From a virus: a stretch of 38,521 nt of DNA. Shown one piece after another: positions 29,074 through 36,296 of the stretch (its first letter is position 1; the number at the start of each line of letters is the position of its first letter). A model generated the notes under the pieces. That model did not search any database, had not been told where the DNA came from, and saw nothing but the letters and a program-made list of their open reading frames with translations. Location: the IMG/VR virus record IMGVR_UViG_3300042507_003385, positions 1 through 38,521 of that record. The stretch is one strand, 5' to 3'. The translations under genes were made by a program, and so were the position numbers.

Positions 29074-29900
29074 GCTCTACCTAGTGCTGATTGGAATGCG
29101 TTCACAGCGTTTGTTAGCGACGTAACTTCCGCAGCCGACAAGCCAGTGCCTATGGAATAAAACCCATAGGTTCGCGGATCAAAGAACGTATTGCTGGTGG
29201 TGGTGTTTCGGCTGACAAATACTGCGGCATTTAGAGTGCTGGCGGTTGGAGTTGTCGATGTGGAGTTTGTGGCGATTGCTGTGCCTGCGGCATACGCCAC
29301 CAGCGATGTCGCAGAAGTCCGCGAAGCAACCAGCAGTCCGTTCGCGTTGTTGGTCACGTTCGCAAACGCACCCCACTGAGCGTAGACGGTTCCATCTGTG
29401 GCAACACCGAAACCACTCCCGCCCGCCAAGTTCACGCCAACCATCCCATGAAAAGAAGAAGAACTTGAGCGGTTTCTGCAATACACAGCCGCGTGCCCGC
29501 TGGTGGTGCTTGGCAGCGTGTTCATCGGGAAGCCGGTGTCTAAATACTTGCTTGTCCCATTCCCCGTCAGCCCACCTGTCGCCCCCGTCTCCGCGTAGTC
29601 GGTGCCGACGCCGACGAATGCGTTGTTGGTATCAGTCGCCCCGCCATACTGCGTCCCGCCAAGCGAAGGCCCCCGATAGAGCGGCACCAGTGCGGCGTTG
29701 AGATTTGAGCCGCAGAAGAGATTGAGCCGGTAGAAGCGGTCGCGGATGCCAGCAGATGCGATAGATGCACAAAACTTGGACACGGCTAAAAGAGTTGTTC
29801 CTGTCACGCTGCCACCGTTGGCAACAACTCGGGCCGCCCATGCCGCCGCTTCCGGGTGAACCGTGGCTCGCGGCCTCAGTAGTCTCGGGCTCATCGCCAT
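29070..29900 (-). CDS. Beta-rich virion surface protein candidate, 276 aa
   Basis: ATG 29900 follows AGGAGAACTAAGCC. Residues 1-90 (PRLLRPRATVHPEAAAWAAR, VVANGGSVTGTTLLAVSKFC, RDRFYRLNLFCGSNLNAALV, PLYRGPSLGGTQYGGATDTN) match a conserved phage/prophage family. The rest is rich in T, S, N, G and looks like a lectin/concanavalin-type beta sandwich (SGHAAVYCRNRSSSSSFHGM, GVATDGTVYAQWGAFANVTN). I infer a head-fibre, decoration or adhesion role. It is followed by a potential lysis region. Confidence 0.78.
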   Translation of the reverse strand: MAMSPRLLRPRATVHPEAAAWAARVVANGGSVTGTTLLAVSKFCASIASAGIRDRFYRLNLFCGSNLNAALVPLYRGPSLGGTQYGGATDTNNAFVGVGTDYAETGATGGLTGNGTSKYLDTGFPMNTLPSTTSGHAAVYCRNRSSSSSFHGMVGVNLAGGSGFGVATDGTVYAQWGAFANVTNNANGLLVASRTSATSLVAYAAGTAIATNSTSTTPTASTLNAAVFVSRNTTTSNTFFDPRTYGFYSIGTGLSAAEVTSLTNAVNAFQSALGRA

Positions 29901-29903
29901 GGC

Positions 29904-30146
29904 TTAGTTCTCCTGCTGTTCCGTTGCTCGAGGCTGTAGGGCATACAACAACCGCGTCTGCTCGCTCACGGCCTTGCTGATCTCGCGCTGCGTCTCGCTC
30001 AATGACTTCACAAAGGCCCTGTGCTCCTCAACAAGAGGTAGCAAAACATCGGCGCGAAGCACCCAGCCGCAGGCAATGGCTACCAAAGTGGGAAATCCCC
30101 ACCGCTCCATAATGCTGTACAGCGTCTCTTTCGCTTGGTCGGTCAC
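29904..30146 (-). CDS. Small membrane protein, holin candidate, 80 aa
   Basis: GTG 30146 overlaps the previous stop as GTGA. Residues 18-37 (GFPTLVAIACGWVLRADVLL) form one hydrophobic segment, followed by a charged coiled coil (VEEHRAFVKSLSETQREISK) and polar end. This layout (N-terminal transmembrane segment and C-terminal coiled coil) occurs in small holin-like and Rz-like phage proteins. The gene is the last of three overlapping small membrane or secreted proteins next to the papain-like protease. A lysis role is inferred from context only. Confidence 0.7.
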   Translation of the reverse strand: MTDQAKETLYSIMERWGFPTLVAIACGWVLRADVLLPLVEEHRAFVKSLSETQREISKAVSEQTRLLYALQPRATEQQEN

Positions 30147-30460
30147 TGCATCGCCTCCAGCATCTCGCCACGATTATCCAGCCACCGCTGCACGATTTTC
30201 TTGACGATCTCGCTGATGATGGCCGCCAGGATGATGCTGGCCAGAAATCCCATGCCGTACTCACGCTCTTGGCGTTCAAGACGGCGGGCGAAATGCTTGG
30301 CGACGATTTGCGTCTGCCCGGCATCGCACTGATACAGCACCGGAATGGGCCACTCTTTCAGGGCCCGCTCGACAATGCGGCCAACACGCTCACGGCCTAT
30401 CAAGTGCTTACGCACCGACAGCGAGTCCCACACGTCGGCAACGAGTTCTTCCCGTGTCAT
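30143..30460 (-). CDS. Membrane protein, possible lysis accessory, 105 aa
   Basis: ATG 30460 overlaps the upstream stop as ATGA. After a soluble, charged N-terminus (MTREELVADVWDSLSVRKHL), a hydrophobic segment GMGFLASIILAAIISEIVKK appears at 69-88 and a short basic tail follows. It could be a holin with inverted layout or a membrane-anchored regulator. I recognise no family. It belongs to the same overlapping gene group as its neighbours at 29904..30146 and 30457..30693. Confidence 0.72.
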   Translation of the reverse strand: MTREELVADVWDSLSVRKHLIGRERVGRIVERALKEWPIPVLYQCDAGQTQIVAKHFARRLERQEREYGMGFLASIILAAIISEIVKKIVQRWLDNRGEMLEAMQ

Positions 30461-30693
30461 TTCTTGCCCGTTCCTTTGCAGACAGGGCAGGTGATCTTGA
30501 TTTTCCCGTCACCGATGAAGCCATCTACGCAGTTGTCACACTTGTCGCTGGCCGGCGTCGGGGCGATCTCGTGCCGCAGCTGCACCACCATGCGGGCTGT
30601 CTCGCAGGCCATGTCAGCGGATACGCCGTGGTCATCGGGCAGCGTGGCCACGCATCCAATCAGCACGACAACGAGGCAGATAAGAAATCTCAC
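30457..30693 (-). CDS. Lipoprotein-like protein with CxxC motifs, 78 aa
   Basis: GTG 30693 overlaps the protease stop as GTGA. The N-terminus MRFLICLVVVLIGCVATLPD is a signal peptide with a lipobox-like LIGC, so Cys14 could be lipid-modified. The C-terminus CDNCVDGFIGDGKIKITCPV then CKGTGKK has two C-x-x-C pairs, the second as CPVCKGTG like a DnaJ zinc repeat. An exported metal- or disulfide-containing protein is likely. It may be a spanin-like lipoprotein or an unrelated virion factor. Confidence 0.75.
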   Translation of the reverse strand: MRFLICLVVVLIGCVATLPDDHGVSADMACETARMVVQLRHEIAPTPASDKCDNCVDGFIGDGKIKITCPVCKGTGKK

Positions 30694-31610
30694 AGCACAC
30701 CTCGCAGCCAGTTGTCAGGCATCGCCGTTGGCTTAAATCCGCTGTAGCCAGCGTAGACGTAGGAGTCACGACCGCTCAGCATCTTGGTGGCAACTTCGGC
30801 ATCAACCCAAAATGAGCACTTGCGGACGGCATCCGGCATCGTCTCGGGGAAGTGCTTGCCAACCGTGTTGGAGTCGCCCCACGAGTTGGCACAGAGCAGG
30901 CCAGGACGCTTGCCAAACCGCAGGCCAATGAAGCACATCGCGTGCCACCAAACGCCACCCGGCTTGCAGAAGCCGTCAGCGTCTCGGCTCATGCTGAAGC
31001 CCTGGCCGCTGCACACGACAACCGGGTAGCCGTTACTGATGGCTTTCGCCGCCTCCACAAACGACGTGGCTAGCGTTGTCTCAGAGCACCGCCGCTCCTT
31101 GGCAAACGGCTCGAGCACGTCAGGCACGCCGTTGCGGCCCCAGTCGCGTTCACGCTGGCTGCTGTGCTTCTCAAACACAGTGCCGCCGTAGTTCACGCCG
31201 TAGTGCAGGGCACCGTAGTCTCGGACGCTCTTGGCCGCGTGGAAGCCCGTGCTGCCATCGCCGCCAGTGTTTGACTTCTGCCCGCGAGCCTCAACCCGGC
31301 TGAACCCGTACAGGCTCGCTTCAATCGTGCGGCCGTTCCACGCTTCGGGCTCTTTCCGCCAGTGAATGTCCGTCGCAGCGAGCACGTCTACGGCCAGGCT
31401 CGCGCCCCAGCCGACGCACGAGCCCACGTTGCCCTGCGAACCTCGACGCCAGGACGGCATGCACTGAAGCAGGGCCGGGTACAGCATCACGTCTTGATCA
31501 GCGGCCTTGAGATCAGGCCCGGCTGATGCGAGCGTTGGGTGTGGCAGCGTTGCCACGAACGCCTCAGAGCCTTCCGGGTCGGGCACATAGCCCATGCCGT
31601 GCTCGGTCAT
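30690..31610 (-). CDS. Papain-like (C1) cysteine peptidase, 306 aa
   Basis: The catalytic set of papain-fold peptidases is visible: QGNVGSCVGWGASLAVDV with C65, WWHAMCFIGLRFG with H223, and LLCANSWGD with N242. The oxyanion glutamine is probably Q59 in SQGNVGSC. No signal peptide is present. Such peptidases appear in some phages as virion or lysis-associated enzymes. It lies next to membrane/lipoprotein genes where an endolysin would be expected, but papain-like enzymes are also used for processing. The end (MPDNWLRGVL) matches a C-terminal tail common in this phage group. Confidence 0.85.
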   Translation of the reverse strand: MTEHGMGYVPDPEGSEAFVATLPHPTLASAGPDLKAADQDVMLYPALLQCMPSWRRGSQGNVGSCVGWGASLAVDVLAATDIHWRKEPEAWNGRTIEASLYGFSRVEARGQKSNTGGDGSTGFHAAKSVRDYGALHYGVNYGGTVFEKHSSQRERDWGRNGVPDVLEPFAKERRCSETTLATSFVEAAKAISNGYPVVVCSGQGFSMSRDADGFCKPGGVWWHAMCFIGLRFGKRPGLLCANSWGDSNTVGKHFPETMPDAVRKCSFWVDAEVATKMLSGRDSYVYAGYSGFKPTAMPDNWLRGVL

Positions 31611-31613
31611 GCG

Positions 31614-32222
31614 TCAGCCTCCGTTGACGCCGGCCCACGCCACAGCCTTGGCAAAGGCTGCGTAACGGCTTCGCACGTCAGCCGTGACCGAAACCACGTC
31701 CACGCCAATAGCCTGCCCGTAGGCCGCCTCCACGGCCTCCCTGAGCCCTGCCACTGAGCCTGGTGCGTGCTGGCCGATGCGCCGCCATGCGATTTCAATG
31801 GCCAGCGTGGTGAACATCCGCAGCGAGCGGGTATCGGTGAATACAACTTCGGTGGTCACGGCGTCGCCGGCCACCACGGTGGCAGCCTTGTTCCACGTCT
31901 GAGCCCACAGCATCCGGTCGCCCATTGGCAACGCCTTGAGGGACTCGGCCACAGGCCGCACCAGTTGCTGCATCTCCACGCTCGGAGTCTCCACGTCCAC
32001 AGTGACGGCAGGAGCCGCCGGAAGCTTGGGCATAGGGATCTGGCCCCATGCAGCCGCGAGAATCAGCAACGCCGCTGCGATTCTGCCGAGAGTGGAGCGC
32101 TCGGCGTAGCAGGCTTCGGCGGCCTGAGAGAGCCAGCCGGCGATGGTTTCCCGATACGGGGCGGCCAGCAAAGCAACTGCCGCCACCACGGCAGCAAGGC
32201 GTATAACGCTGTCATCACTCAA
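31614..32222 (-). CDS. Membrane protein with two N-terminal TM segments, 202 aa
   Basis: TTG 32222 is chosen: it overlaps the upstream stop (TTGA) and has GGAGG seven bases upstream; a longer frame from 32252 lacks this. Residues 6-22 (VIRLAAVVAAVALLAAPYR) and about 47-64 (LGRIAAALLILAAAWGQIP) are hydrophobic. The rest is soluble, with a helical, alanine-rich end (LREAVEAAYGQAIGVDVVSV). It sits between the protease gene and small hypothetical genes. It could anchor the protease complex or be a holin/inner-membrane factor; family unknown. Confidence 0.75.
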   Translation of the reverse strand: MSDDSVIRLAAVVAAVALLAAPYRETIAGWLSQAAEACYAERSTLGRIAAALLILAAAWGQIPMPKLPAAPAVTVDVETPSVEMQQLVRPVAESLKALPMGDRMLWAQTWNKAATVVAGDAVTTEVVFTDTRSLRMFTTLAIEIAWRRIGQHAPGSVAGLREAVEAAYGQAIGVDVVSVTADVRSRYAAFAKAVAWAGVNGG

Positions 32223-32521
32223 CGGACGGCCTCCACTTGCAGCAGGCACCACCGGACCAAGGCTTCGCCTTGCTTAGTCTTCAGCAAGTCGCCAAGCAGA
32301 CGCACCAGCTGGTCATCGGCCTGGGCGTTGGTCCTGGACGCAAGCCACTCCGAAGCCTCGCTGACGATGATGCTTCGCTTGTACGGGTCTGCCTCGTTGA
32401 TGAACCGCTGGCCGTAGCCAATGAGCGGCGACCAAGCCTGCAGCAGGGCGAGTTGCTGCCATATCGTGAGTTTCGATCCGTACTGTTCGAGCTCGGCGGG
32501 CGTGGCTTCGTATGCAGGCAT
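32219..32521 (-). CDS. Hypothetical protein, 100 aa
   Basis: ATG 32521 starts MPAYEATPAELEQYGSKLTI. The middle has several Trp and Leu residues (WQQLALLQAWSPLIGYGQRF) and the C-terminus is helical (QLVRLLGDLLKTKQGEALVR). It is soluble, has no recognised domain, and is translationally coupled to the downstream TTG-start membrane protein by stop/start overlap. Function unknown. Confidence 0.72.
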   Translation of the reverse strand: MPAYEATPAELEQYGSKLTIWQQLALLQAWSPLIGYGQRFINEADPYKRSIIVSEASEWLASRTNAQADDQLVRLLGDLLKTKQGEALVRWCLLQVEAVR

Positions 32522-32523
32522 GG

Positions 32524-32796
32524 CTAGTCCTCCGCTTCTGATTGTGCCTCGCCGTCCTCGTCTCCTTGCAGTGGCGGCGTCACGTTGACGATTTCATTCA
32601 TCCAGTCGTAGGCAGCGTCGTAGGCGTCCTTGGCCTCCTCGTGGGCTTCCCTTCGCTCCAGCCGGAATGGCTGCTTGAAAACCTCTTCATCCAGAAGCTT
32701 CCCGTTTCCATCGGTCATGTAGATATAGGCGTACAGCTGCCCGTATTCGATGACGATTCGCCGCAGCACGTCTTCCTTGCCTCTTGGGGCGTTCAC
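32524..32796 (-). CDS. Hypothetical acidic protein, 90 aa
   Basis: GTG 32796 overlaps the HTH gene stop as GTGA and has GGGAGGA six bases upstream; the alternative ATG five codons earlier lies inside that ribosome site. The protein opens MNAPRGKEDVLRRIVIEYGQ and has YAYIYMTDGNGKLLDEEVFK, then a charged helix (FRLERREAHEEAKDAYDAAY) and a very acidic end (QGDEDGEAQSEAED). No domain recognised. Confidence 0.75.
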   Translation of the reverse strand: MNAPRGKEDVLRRIVIEYGQLYAYIYMTDGNGKLLDEEVFKQPFRLERREAHEEAKDAYDAAYDWMNEIVNVTPPLQGDEDGEAQSEAED

Positions 32797-33173
32797 GGGC
32801 GTTCCTCCCATACGTCACAGTCGCCGTTGTATTCCACGTCGATGTGGGAACGAGTCGCGCTATCAAGCGGTATGCGTTTCATGGAGAATGCCTGAGACTT
32901 CACAACTCGCCGCTCTTCTTCCACGTCCTTGCTCCACGTCGCCTGGATGCGGATGCACGCCTGCTGAATCTCTGTCGTTGTGGGATCTCGCTGCCTTAGT
33001 GGCTTTGCCCTGAGCTTCCTGTCGTGGCGTCTGGGCAACTCCCAGACCACGGCCAGGCGGATGACCTGATCTCGCGAAATCGTCCAACGCTCACAGAGTG
33101 CCCGCATGGGCATGTGAGTCATCCAGTCTGCGTGGAACGCGGCCACGCTTATGGTTGAGGTGATTCCACGCAT
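32793..33173 (-). CDS. Helix-turn-helix protein, 126 aa
   Basis: Residues 15-50 form an HTH: ADWMTHMPMRALCERWTISR, DQVIRLAVVWELPRRHDRKL. The pattern PMRALCERWTISRDQVIRLA...WELPRR parallels PTAEIAKRFGVAYSTVTKWA...YKLPRR of the protein at 380..754, so the two are probably distant paralogues. The C-terminal half is charged and has no domain. ATG 33173 lies inside the end of the glycosyltransferase gene (25-base overlap). It may regulate late genes. Confidence 0.72.
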   Translation of the reverse strand: MRGITSTISVAAFHADWMTHMPMRALCERWTISRDQVIRLAVVWELPRRHDRKLRAKPLRQRDPTTTEIQQACIRIQATWSKDVEEERRVVKSQAFSMKRIPLDSATRSHIDVEYNGDCDVWEERP

Positions 33174-34057
33174 GGCTCAGGCATCCAACTCATCAGCATT
33201 CGTTGCGACGGGTTTAAATACAGGTGCTGGCCCGTCGCTCGTGAGATGCTCTGATGGAAGGGGACGTGCTCGCAGTCTCTCACGCCGTCATACGTTCCCT
33301 TGAGATATGCGTCGGTGCGGTAGATCGCCATGCCCCCAAACGCAGACGAGACGAGCACAGGAGGCGAGCCAACCGGCGGCAGCCATTGGTGTTTCCAGCC
33401 GCCTAGCCCGGCCGTGTAGTCATCGAAGTAGCAACCAGACTGACCAACGCCACGCAAGGCCCAGGCGTCATAGTGCAACCACCCGTTCCCTAGAGTTGGC
33501 TGTCCATCGTCTCCCATTGAGATCATCTTCCACTCATTGAGCGACACGCTGGCCATGCCATACGCACCGGGCAACTCAACCAGCCACCCAAAACCGTTCA
33601 ATACGCCGTGATGGTTCCAGCCGCCCCATGCGTCCCAGTCAATCACAACTACATAATCCGCGTCGGGCGAGCAGGCCCGTACCCACCGCTGGCATGAGTC
33701 GCGGTATTCCGCCAGGGCGATCGTGCGGGGGCCGGCGAACTCTGCGCCGTAATGCTTGCGGCCCAGGATTTGATAGTGAAACGTGGCCTGCGGCTTCTCG
33801 CGGCAGTAGTCATGCAGCACGTCCAGCGTGGCGTCAGTGCAGTCGTTGCTCTCAATGTGCAGCGACCACGAGCCGCACAGATCCTGCAGCTGCTCAAGGT
33901 GGCCCAGGTTTTGCGCGAGCCTTACCGCGCAGTTTCTGGCCAAGCCCACGAAAGCAACCTTTGAGTTTCGCAGCCGGGCCGCGCCCTCTTCGACACGCTT
34001 AGCGTATGACTCGCCGAAGAGCTCGTACGGATGCCATAAGTGTGCTGGAAGATTCAT
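33149..34057 (-). CDS. Glycosyltransferase, CAP59-like GT-A fold, 302 aa
   Basis: ATG 34057 overlaps the methyltransferase stop (ATGA); a start three codons earlier is possible. Residues 35-110 (KVAFVGLARNCAVRLAQNLG, SWSLHIESNDCTDATLDVLH) look like the nucleotide-sugar binding half of CAP59/GT-A enzymes. YVVVIDWDAWGGW carries the D-x-D motif. SAFGGMAIYRTDAYLKGTYD resembles an acceptor-binding loop. It could glycosylate virion protein, host surface glycan or modified DNA. It forms a pair with the adjacent methyltransferase. Confidence 0.8.
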   Translation of the reverse strand: MNLPAHLWHPYELFGESYAKRVEEGAARLRNSKVAFVGLARNCAVRLAQNLGHLEQLQDLCGSWSLHIESNDCTDATLDVLHDYCREKPQATFHYQILGRKHYGAEFAGPRTIALAEYRDSCQRWVRACSPDADYVVVIDWDAWGGWNHHGVLNGFGWLVELPGAYGMASVSLNEWKMISMGDDGQPTLGNGWLHYDAWALRGVGQSGCYFDDYTAGLGGWKHQWLPPVGSPPVLVSSAFGGMAIYRTDAYLKGTYDGVRDCEHVPFHQSISRATGQHLYLNPSQRMLMSWMPEPCVESPQP

Positions 34058-34584
34058 CGTTTCCACGCGACTCCTACGCCATATGGCTCAGCAATGATTT
34101 CGTGCGGCGCATTCTTGGACGCAACGAACTCATCAAAGCACCGCTGTAAGTCCAAGTGAGCCGGGTGTGTGATGTCGTGGAATACCACGGCACCGCCAGG
34201 CTTAACCAGAGGCCACACGTTCACAAGGTCAGCCATTCCGCCATCAAAAGAGTGGTCGCCGTCAACGAGCACCAAGTCGAAAGCGTCGGCCTTTTCTGGC
34301 ATCAAAGCCGGAATCGTGTCTCGGCTATTGCCGTCAAGAAACGCACGACGGCCGTCAAAGTTGAAATCGTCAAGCAGTTGGTCAATGTGCTGGTGATTGC
34401 CCCGACCGCTGCCGCCGTAGTCTGTGCCCCAAAGATCAGCAACCCACACAGACTGAAGCTCAGACGTGTTCTCAAGCACGACTCGCAGGCTGTCACCGTC
34501 TCGCGTGCCGATCTCAAGGTAATGACGAACTGGGTAATGGACGCAGTGATACGTCAGGTATCGGTACAAGCTGGCGTTGCTCAC
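34054..34584 (-). CDS. Class I SAM-dependent methyltransferase, 176 aa
   Basis: GTG 34584 overlaps the RusA stop as GTGA. Motif I is HYLEIGTRDGDSLRVVL, acidic loop VWVADLWGTDYGG, and FDLVLVDGDHSFDGGMADLV is the characteristic post-II segment of the Methyltransf_24 family, followed by PLVKPGGAVVFHDITHPAHL. These enzymes mostly methylate sugars or small molecules. With the glycosyltransferase immediately downstream, O-methylation of a transferred sugar is plausible. The substrate is unknown. Confidence 0.88.
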   Translation of the reverse strand: MSNASLYRYLTYHCVHYPVRHYLEIGTRDGDSLRVVLENTSELQSVWVADLWGTDYGGSGRGNHQHIDQLLDDFNFDGRRAFLDGNSRDTIPALMPEKADAFDLVLVDGDHSFDGGMADLVNVWPLVKPGGAVVFHDITHPAHLDLQRCFDEFVASKNAPHEIIAEPYGVGVAWKR

Positions 34585-34979
34585 GACACTCGCACGGTAG
34601 TCCGTGCCTCCTGGCCGTATGACTTTTCAACCACTAACCGGCCCACCAGCGAGTCATCGCCCATCACGTCCTGCAGTGCGTCCAGCACCGCCTTGGCGAT
34701 GTTGTCCACGTCGGGCCTGGGCAGTTTCGGTGCGTCGGGTTTCACGCCGGCTTTTCGCATGTGGGACTTTGGCCGCTCAAACACTGCGTCAATCACCACG
34801 TTCAGCACCTCGCCGGTTGTCGTGAGCCCGGCCGCTCGAGAAGCTGCTGCAATAGCCTCGCGGTACGCATGCACTGGGTGCTTCCCTGGTACGTACGCAC
34901 GGGCAAACCCGCCCGCAGTCGAGACTCGTGGCCTCGGCTGCGGGACGGGCTGCCCTGCGACTGAGAACGTGACGGCCAA
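34581..34979 (-). CDS. rusA: RusA-family Holliday junction resolvase, 132 aa
   Basis: TTG 34979 is the only in-frame start near the 5' end, three bases after the previous stop's GTGA context. The protein has FSVAGQPVPQPRPRVS near the N-terminus and the catalytic RPDVDNIAKAVLDALQDVM (D90, D92, N93, D100) with GDDSLVGRLVVEKSYG (D108/D109), matching RusA. It resolves branched DNA, for example before packaging. Placement at the beginning of the late block beside modifying enzymes is usual for such phages. Confidence 0.92.
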   Translation of the reverse strand: MAVTFSVAGQPVPQPRPRVSTAGGFARAYVPGKHPVHAYREAIAAASRAAGLTTTGEVLNVVIDAVFERPKSHMRKAGVKPDAPKLPRPDVDNIAKAVLDALQDVMGDDSLVGRLVVEKSYGQEARTTVRVS

Positions 34980-34982
34980 GGC

Positions 34983-35279
34983 TCACCGATAGCGGATGAC
35001 GGCGAACCAGCGACGGGCGACGGGCGAGTAGGCCACGCCTTCCTCAACGATGACACGCTTCCCAAAGAAGCAGCAGTTGCGCCGGGCCTGCTCAGGCGTT
35101 GAGCCGGTGCCAATGCCCTCGTACTGGCCGCAACTGGAATGAACCAGCGAGCCACGGCGAGCGATGACGACGGCGTGATCCTGGGCACTGATGACAGAGC
35201 CACGACGAGCCACCACTGTGGTATCGGCATTGGCGACGGAAGCGAACGCCAGGGCGGCGAGAAGCAAAACGAAACGCAT
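34983..35279 (-). CDS. Secreted small protein, 98 aa
   Basis: ATG 35279 has the strong ribosome site CAGGAGGA seven bases upstream, the first gene after a 278-base gap. The N-terminal MRFVLLLAALAFASVANADT is a classic signal peptide with cleavage after VANA. The mature part has two repeats of VV.ARRGS(V/L) (TTVVARRGSVIS and AVVIARRGSLVHSS) and cysteines C50, C69 and C70. It may act in the periplasm, for instance in superinfection exclusion or lysis control; function unknown. Confidence 0.8.
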   Translation of the reverse strand: MRFVLLLAALAFASVANADTTVVARRGSVISAQDHAVVIARRGSLVHSSCGQYEGIGTGSTPEQARRNCCFFGKRVIVEEGVAYSPVARRWFAVIRYR

Positions 35280-35557
35280 AGCAGTCCTCCTGTGACTGGG
35301 AACAAATCCACAGCCAGCAGGATTGCAAACGTGTCAAGGAATCAGGGCCGCCCCACTTGTATGCAAAAGTGTTCGCTTTTCGTTGCTTTTGGGATACGTT
35401 CAGCCATCGTGTCGCAGGGCGTGACACGACTGCGAGATATGCAGCAGATAATCCGCGTTAACGCGGCAAGCGTGCGACTAGCGGCTGCACGGCGCTGACG
35501 GCTTGGAGATATACGGCCAGCGGTGGCGGATACACGGGTCCGCATACTTACTGGTTC
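35280..35557 (-). promoter_or_regulatory. Regulatory gap before the late block
   Basis: No gene is supported in these 278 bases. The minus strand holds a consensus-like TTGACA at 35337..35332, but no good -10 at the right distance. A perfect 14-base palindrome CCGCGTTAACGCGG lies at 35453..35466, and nested inverted repeats TCGCAG/CTGCGA (35412..35417 / 35430..35435) and CGTGTC/GACACG lie beside it. It is the most likely place for a late promoter or operator, but the promoter is not certain. Confidence 0.5.
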
Positions 35558-35791
35558 TCAGGTTCCGTCGATCACCTTGCGGAGCGTATCTGCATCTCGC
35601 CGCCGCTCGCCCTCCAGTTGCTCAAGCCGCTCTCGCAGCACCGAGTTCATTCCTCTCAGCCGCCATATCTCTTCAATCAGCGGGTCAGATCCCGTCGCCC
35701 AATAGAGCAACCACGCCGACCCAAAAAAAGACGCAGGCAGCACGGCGAAGATGCCCAGAACTTCGTACCAGCGTGGCTCTATCACCGTCAT
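35558..35791 (-). CDS. Small membrane protein with coiled coil, 77 aa
   Basis: ATG 35791 overlaps the previous stop as ATGA. Residues 9-31 (YEVLGIFAVLPASFFGSAWL) form a membrane segment. The rest is a charged coiled coil (IEEIWRLRGMNSVLRERLEQ, LEGERRRDADTLRKV). This TM-plus-coiled-coil form is similar to the protein at 29904..30146. No family is recognised; a membrane scaffold or exclusion role is possible. Confidence 0.75.
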   Translation of the reverse strand: MTVIEPRWYEVLGIFAVLPASFFGSAWLLYWATGSDPLIEEIWRLRGMNSVLRERLEQLEGERRRDADTLRKVIDGT

Positions 35792-36024
35792 GTCACCCTC
35801 TCCAGAAACTTGCGGAGCGTGGCGGCGGCTCGCCAGTCACGCGGGAACGGACTCTGCTCTCCGGTGCAGCACAACTCCACCAAAGCGTCTCGCTCCGCGT
35901 GGGTGAGACTTAGCCGCTGTATCTCTCTGTACTGATCCTGCTCAGTAGCCGTGCATGCGCAATCAGCGGGGCCGCACATCGGGCAGTCGTTCTTGAGCAT
36001 GTCAAGTATTTCGCTGTCTCTCAT
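35788..36024 (-). CDS. LTDEER-family protein with CxxC motif, 78 aa
   Basis: ATG 36024 overlaps the upstream stop as ATGA. The N-terminus has DCPMCGPADCACTATEQDQY, four cysteines in C-x2-C-x4-C-x-C form that may bind metal. The C-terminal part LSLTHAERDALVELCCTGEQ, ...ATLRKFLERV is the LTDEER...LLERL module, here with H instead of D/E at the third position. Unlike the others, the N-terminal half is a putative zinc knuckle. Function unknown. Confidence 0.78.
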   Translation of the reverse strand: MRDSEILDMLKNDCPMCGPADCACTATEQDQYREIQRLSLTHAERDALVELCCTGEQSPFPRDWRAAATLRKFLERVT

Positions 36025-36296
36025 CCGCTAGCCCCTTGTGCTTTGCAATAGAGCGGAGCGATGCTCCAGCCCCACTCGTCTGCGGCGGCTTGGGCTTGCT
36101 CCTGCAACAGGTAGACCGCCGACGATTCGCTGCCGTCGGTGGCGAACGCCAGCCATGCGGCAGGCTCTTGCTTTCGCTTCTGCTCCTCTGCTGCCCAGTC
36201 GTATCGGCTGCCGTCAGGATTCTGGCGGCAATACCCTGCCGCTGGACTTGTGATCCATTGCTGAAACAAAGCCCGATCTTTTGCAGAATCAGCCAT
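36021..36296 (-). CDS. Hypothetical protein, 91 aa
   Basis: ATG 36296 has CAGGAG six bases upstream. The protein MADSAKDRALFQQWITSPAA, GYCRQNPDGSRYDWAAEEQK is soluble and helical with tryptophans. The segment SPAAGYCRQNPDGSRYDWAA and AQAAADEWGWSIAPLYCKAQ have no recognised domain. It is the first gene after a structured 274-base gap and overlaps the following LTHAER gene. Confidence 0.75.
   Translation of the reverse strand: MADSAKDRALFQQWITSPAAGYCRQNPDGSRYDWAAEEQKRKQEPAAWLAFATDGSESSAVYLLQEQAQAAADEWGWSIAPLYCKAQGASG

Noticed and set aside
35342-35545. 67-codon minus-strand frame in the late-block leader
   Set aside because: No ribosome site and arginine/serine-rich product; overlaps the palindromes of the presumed control region.
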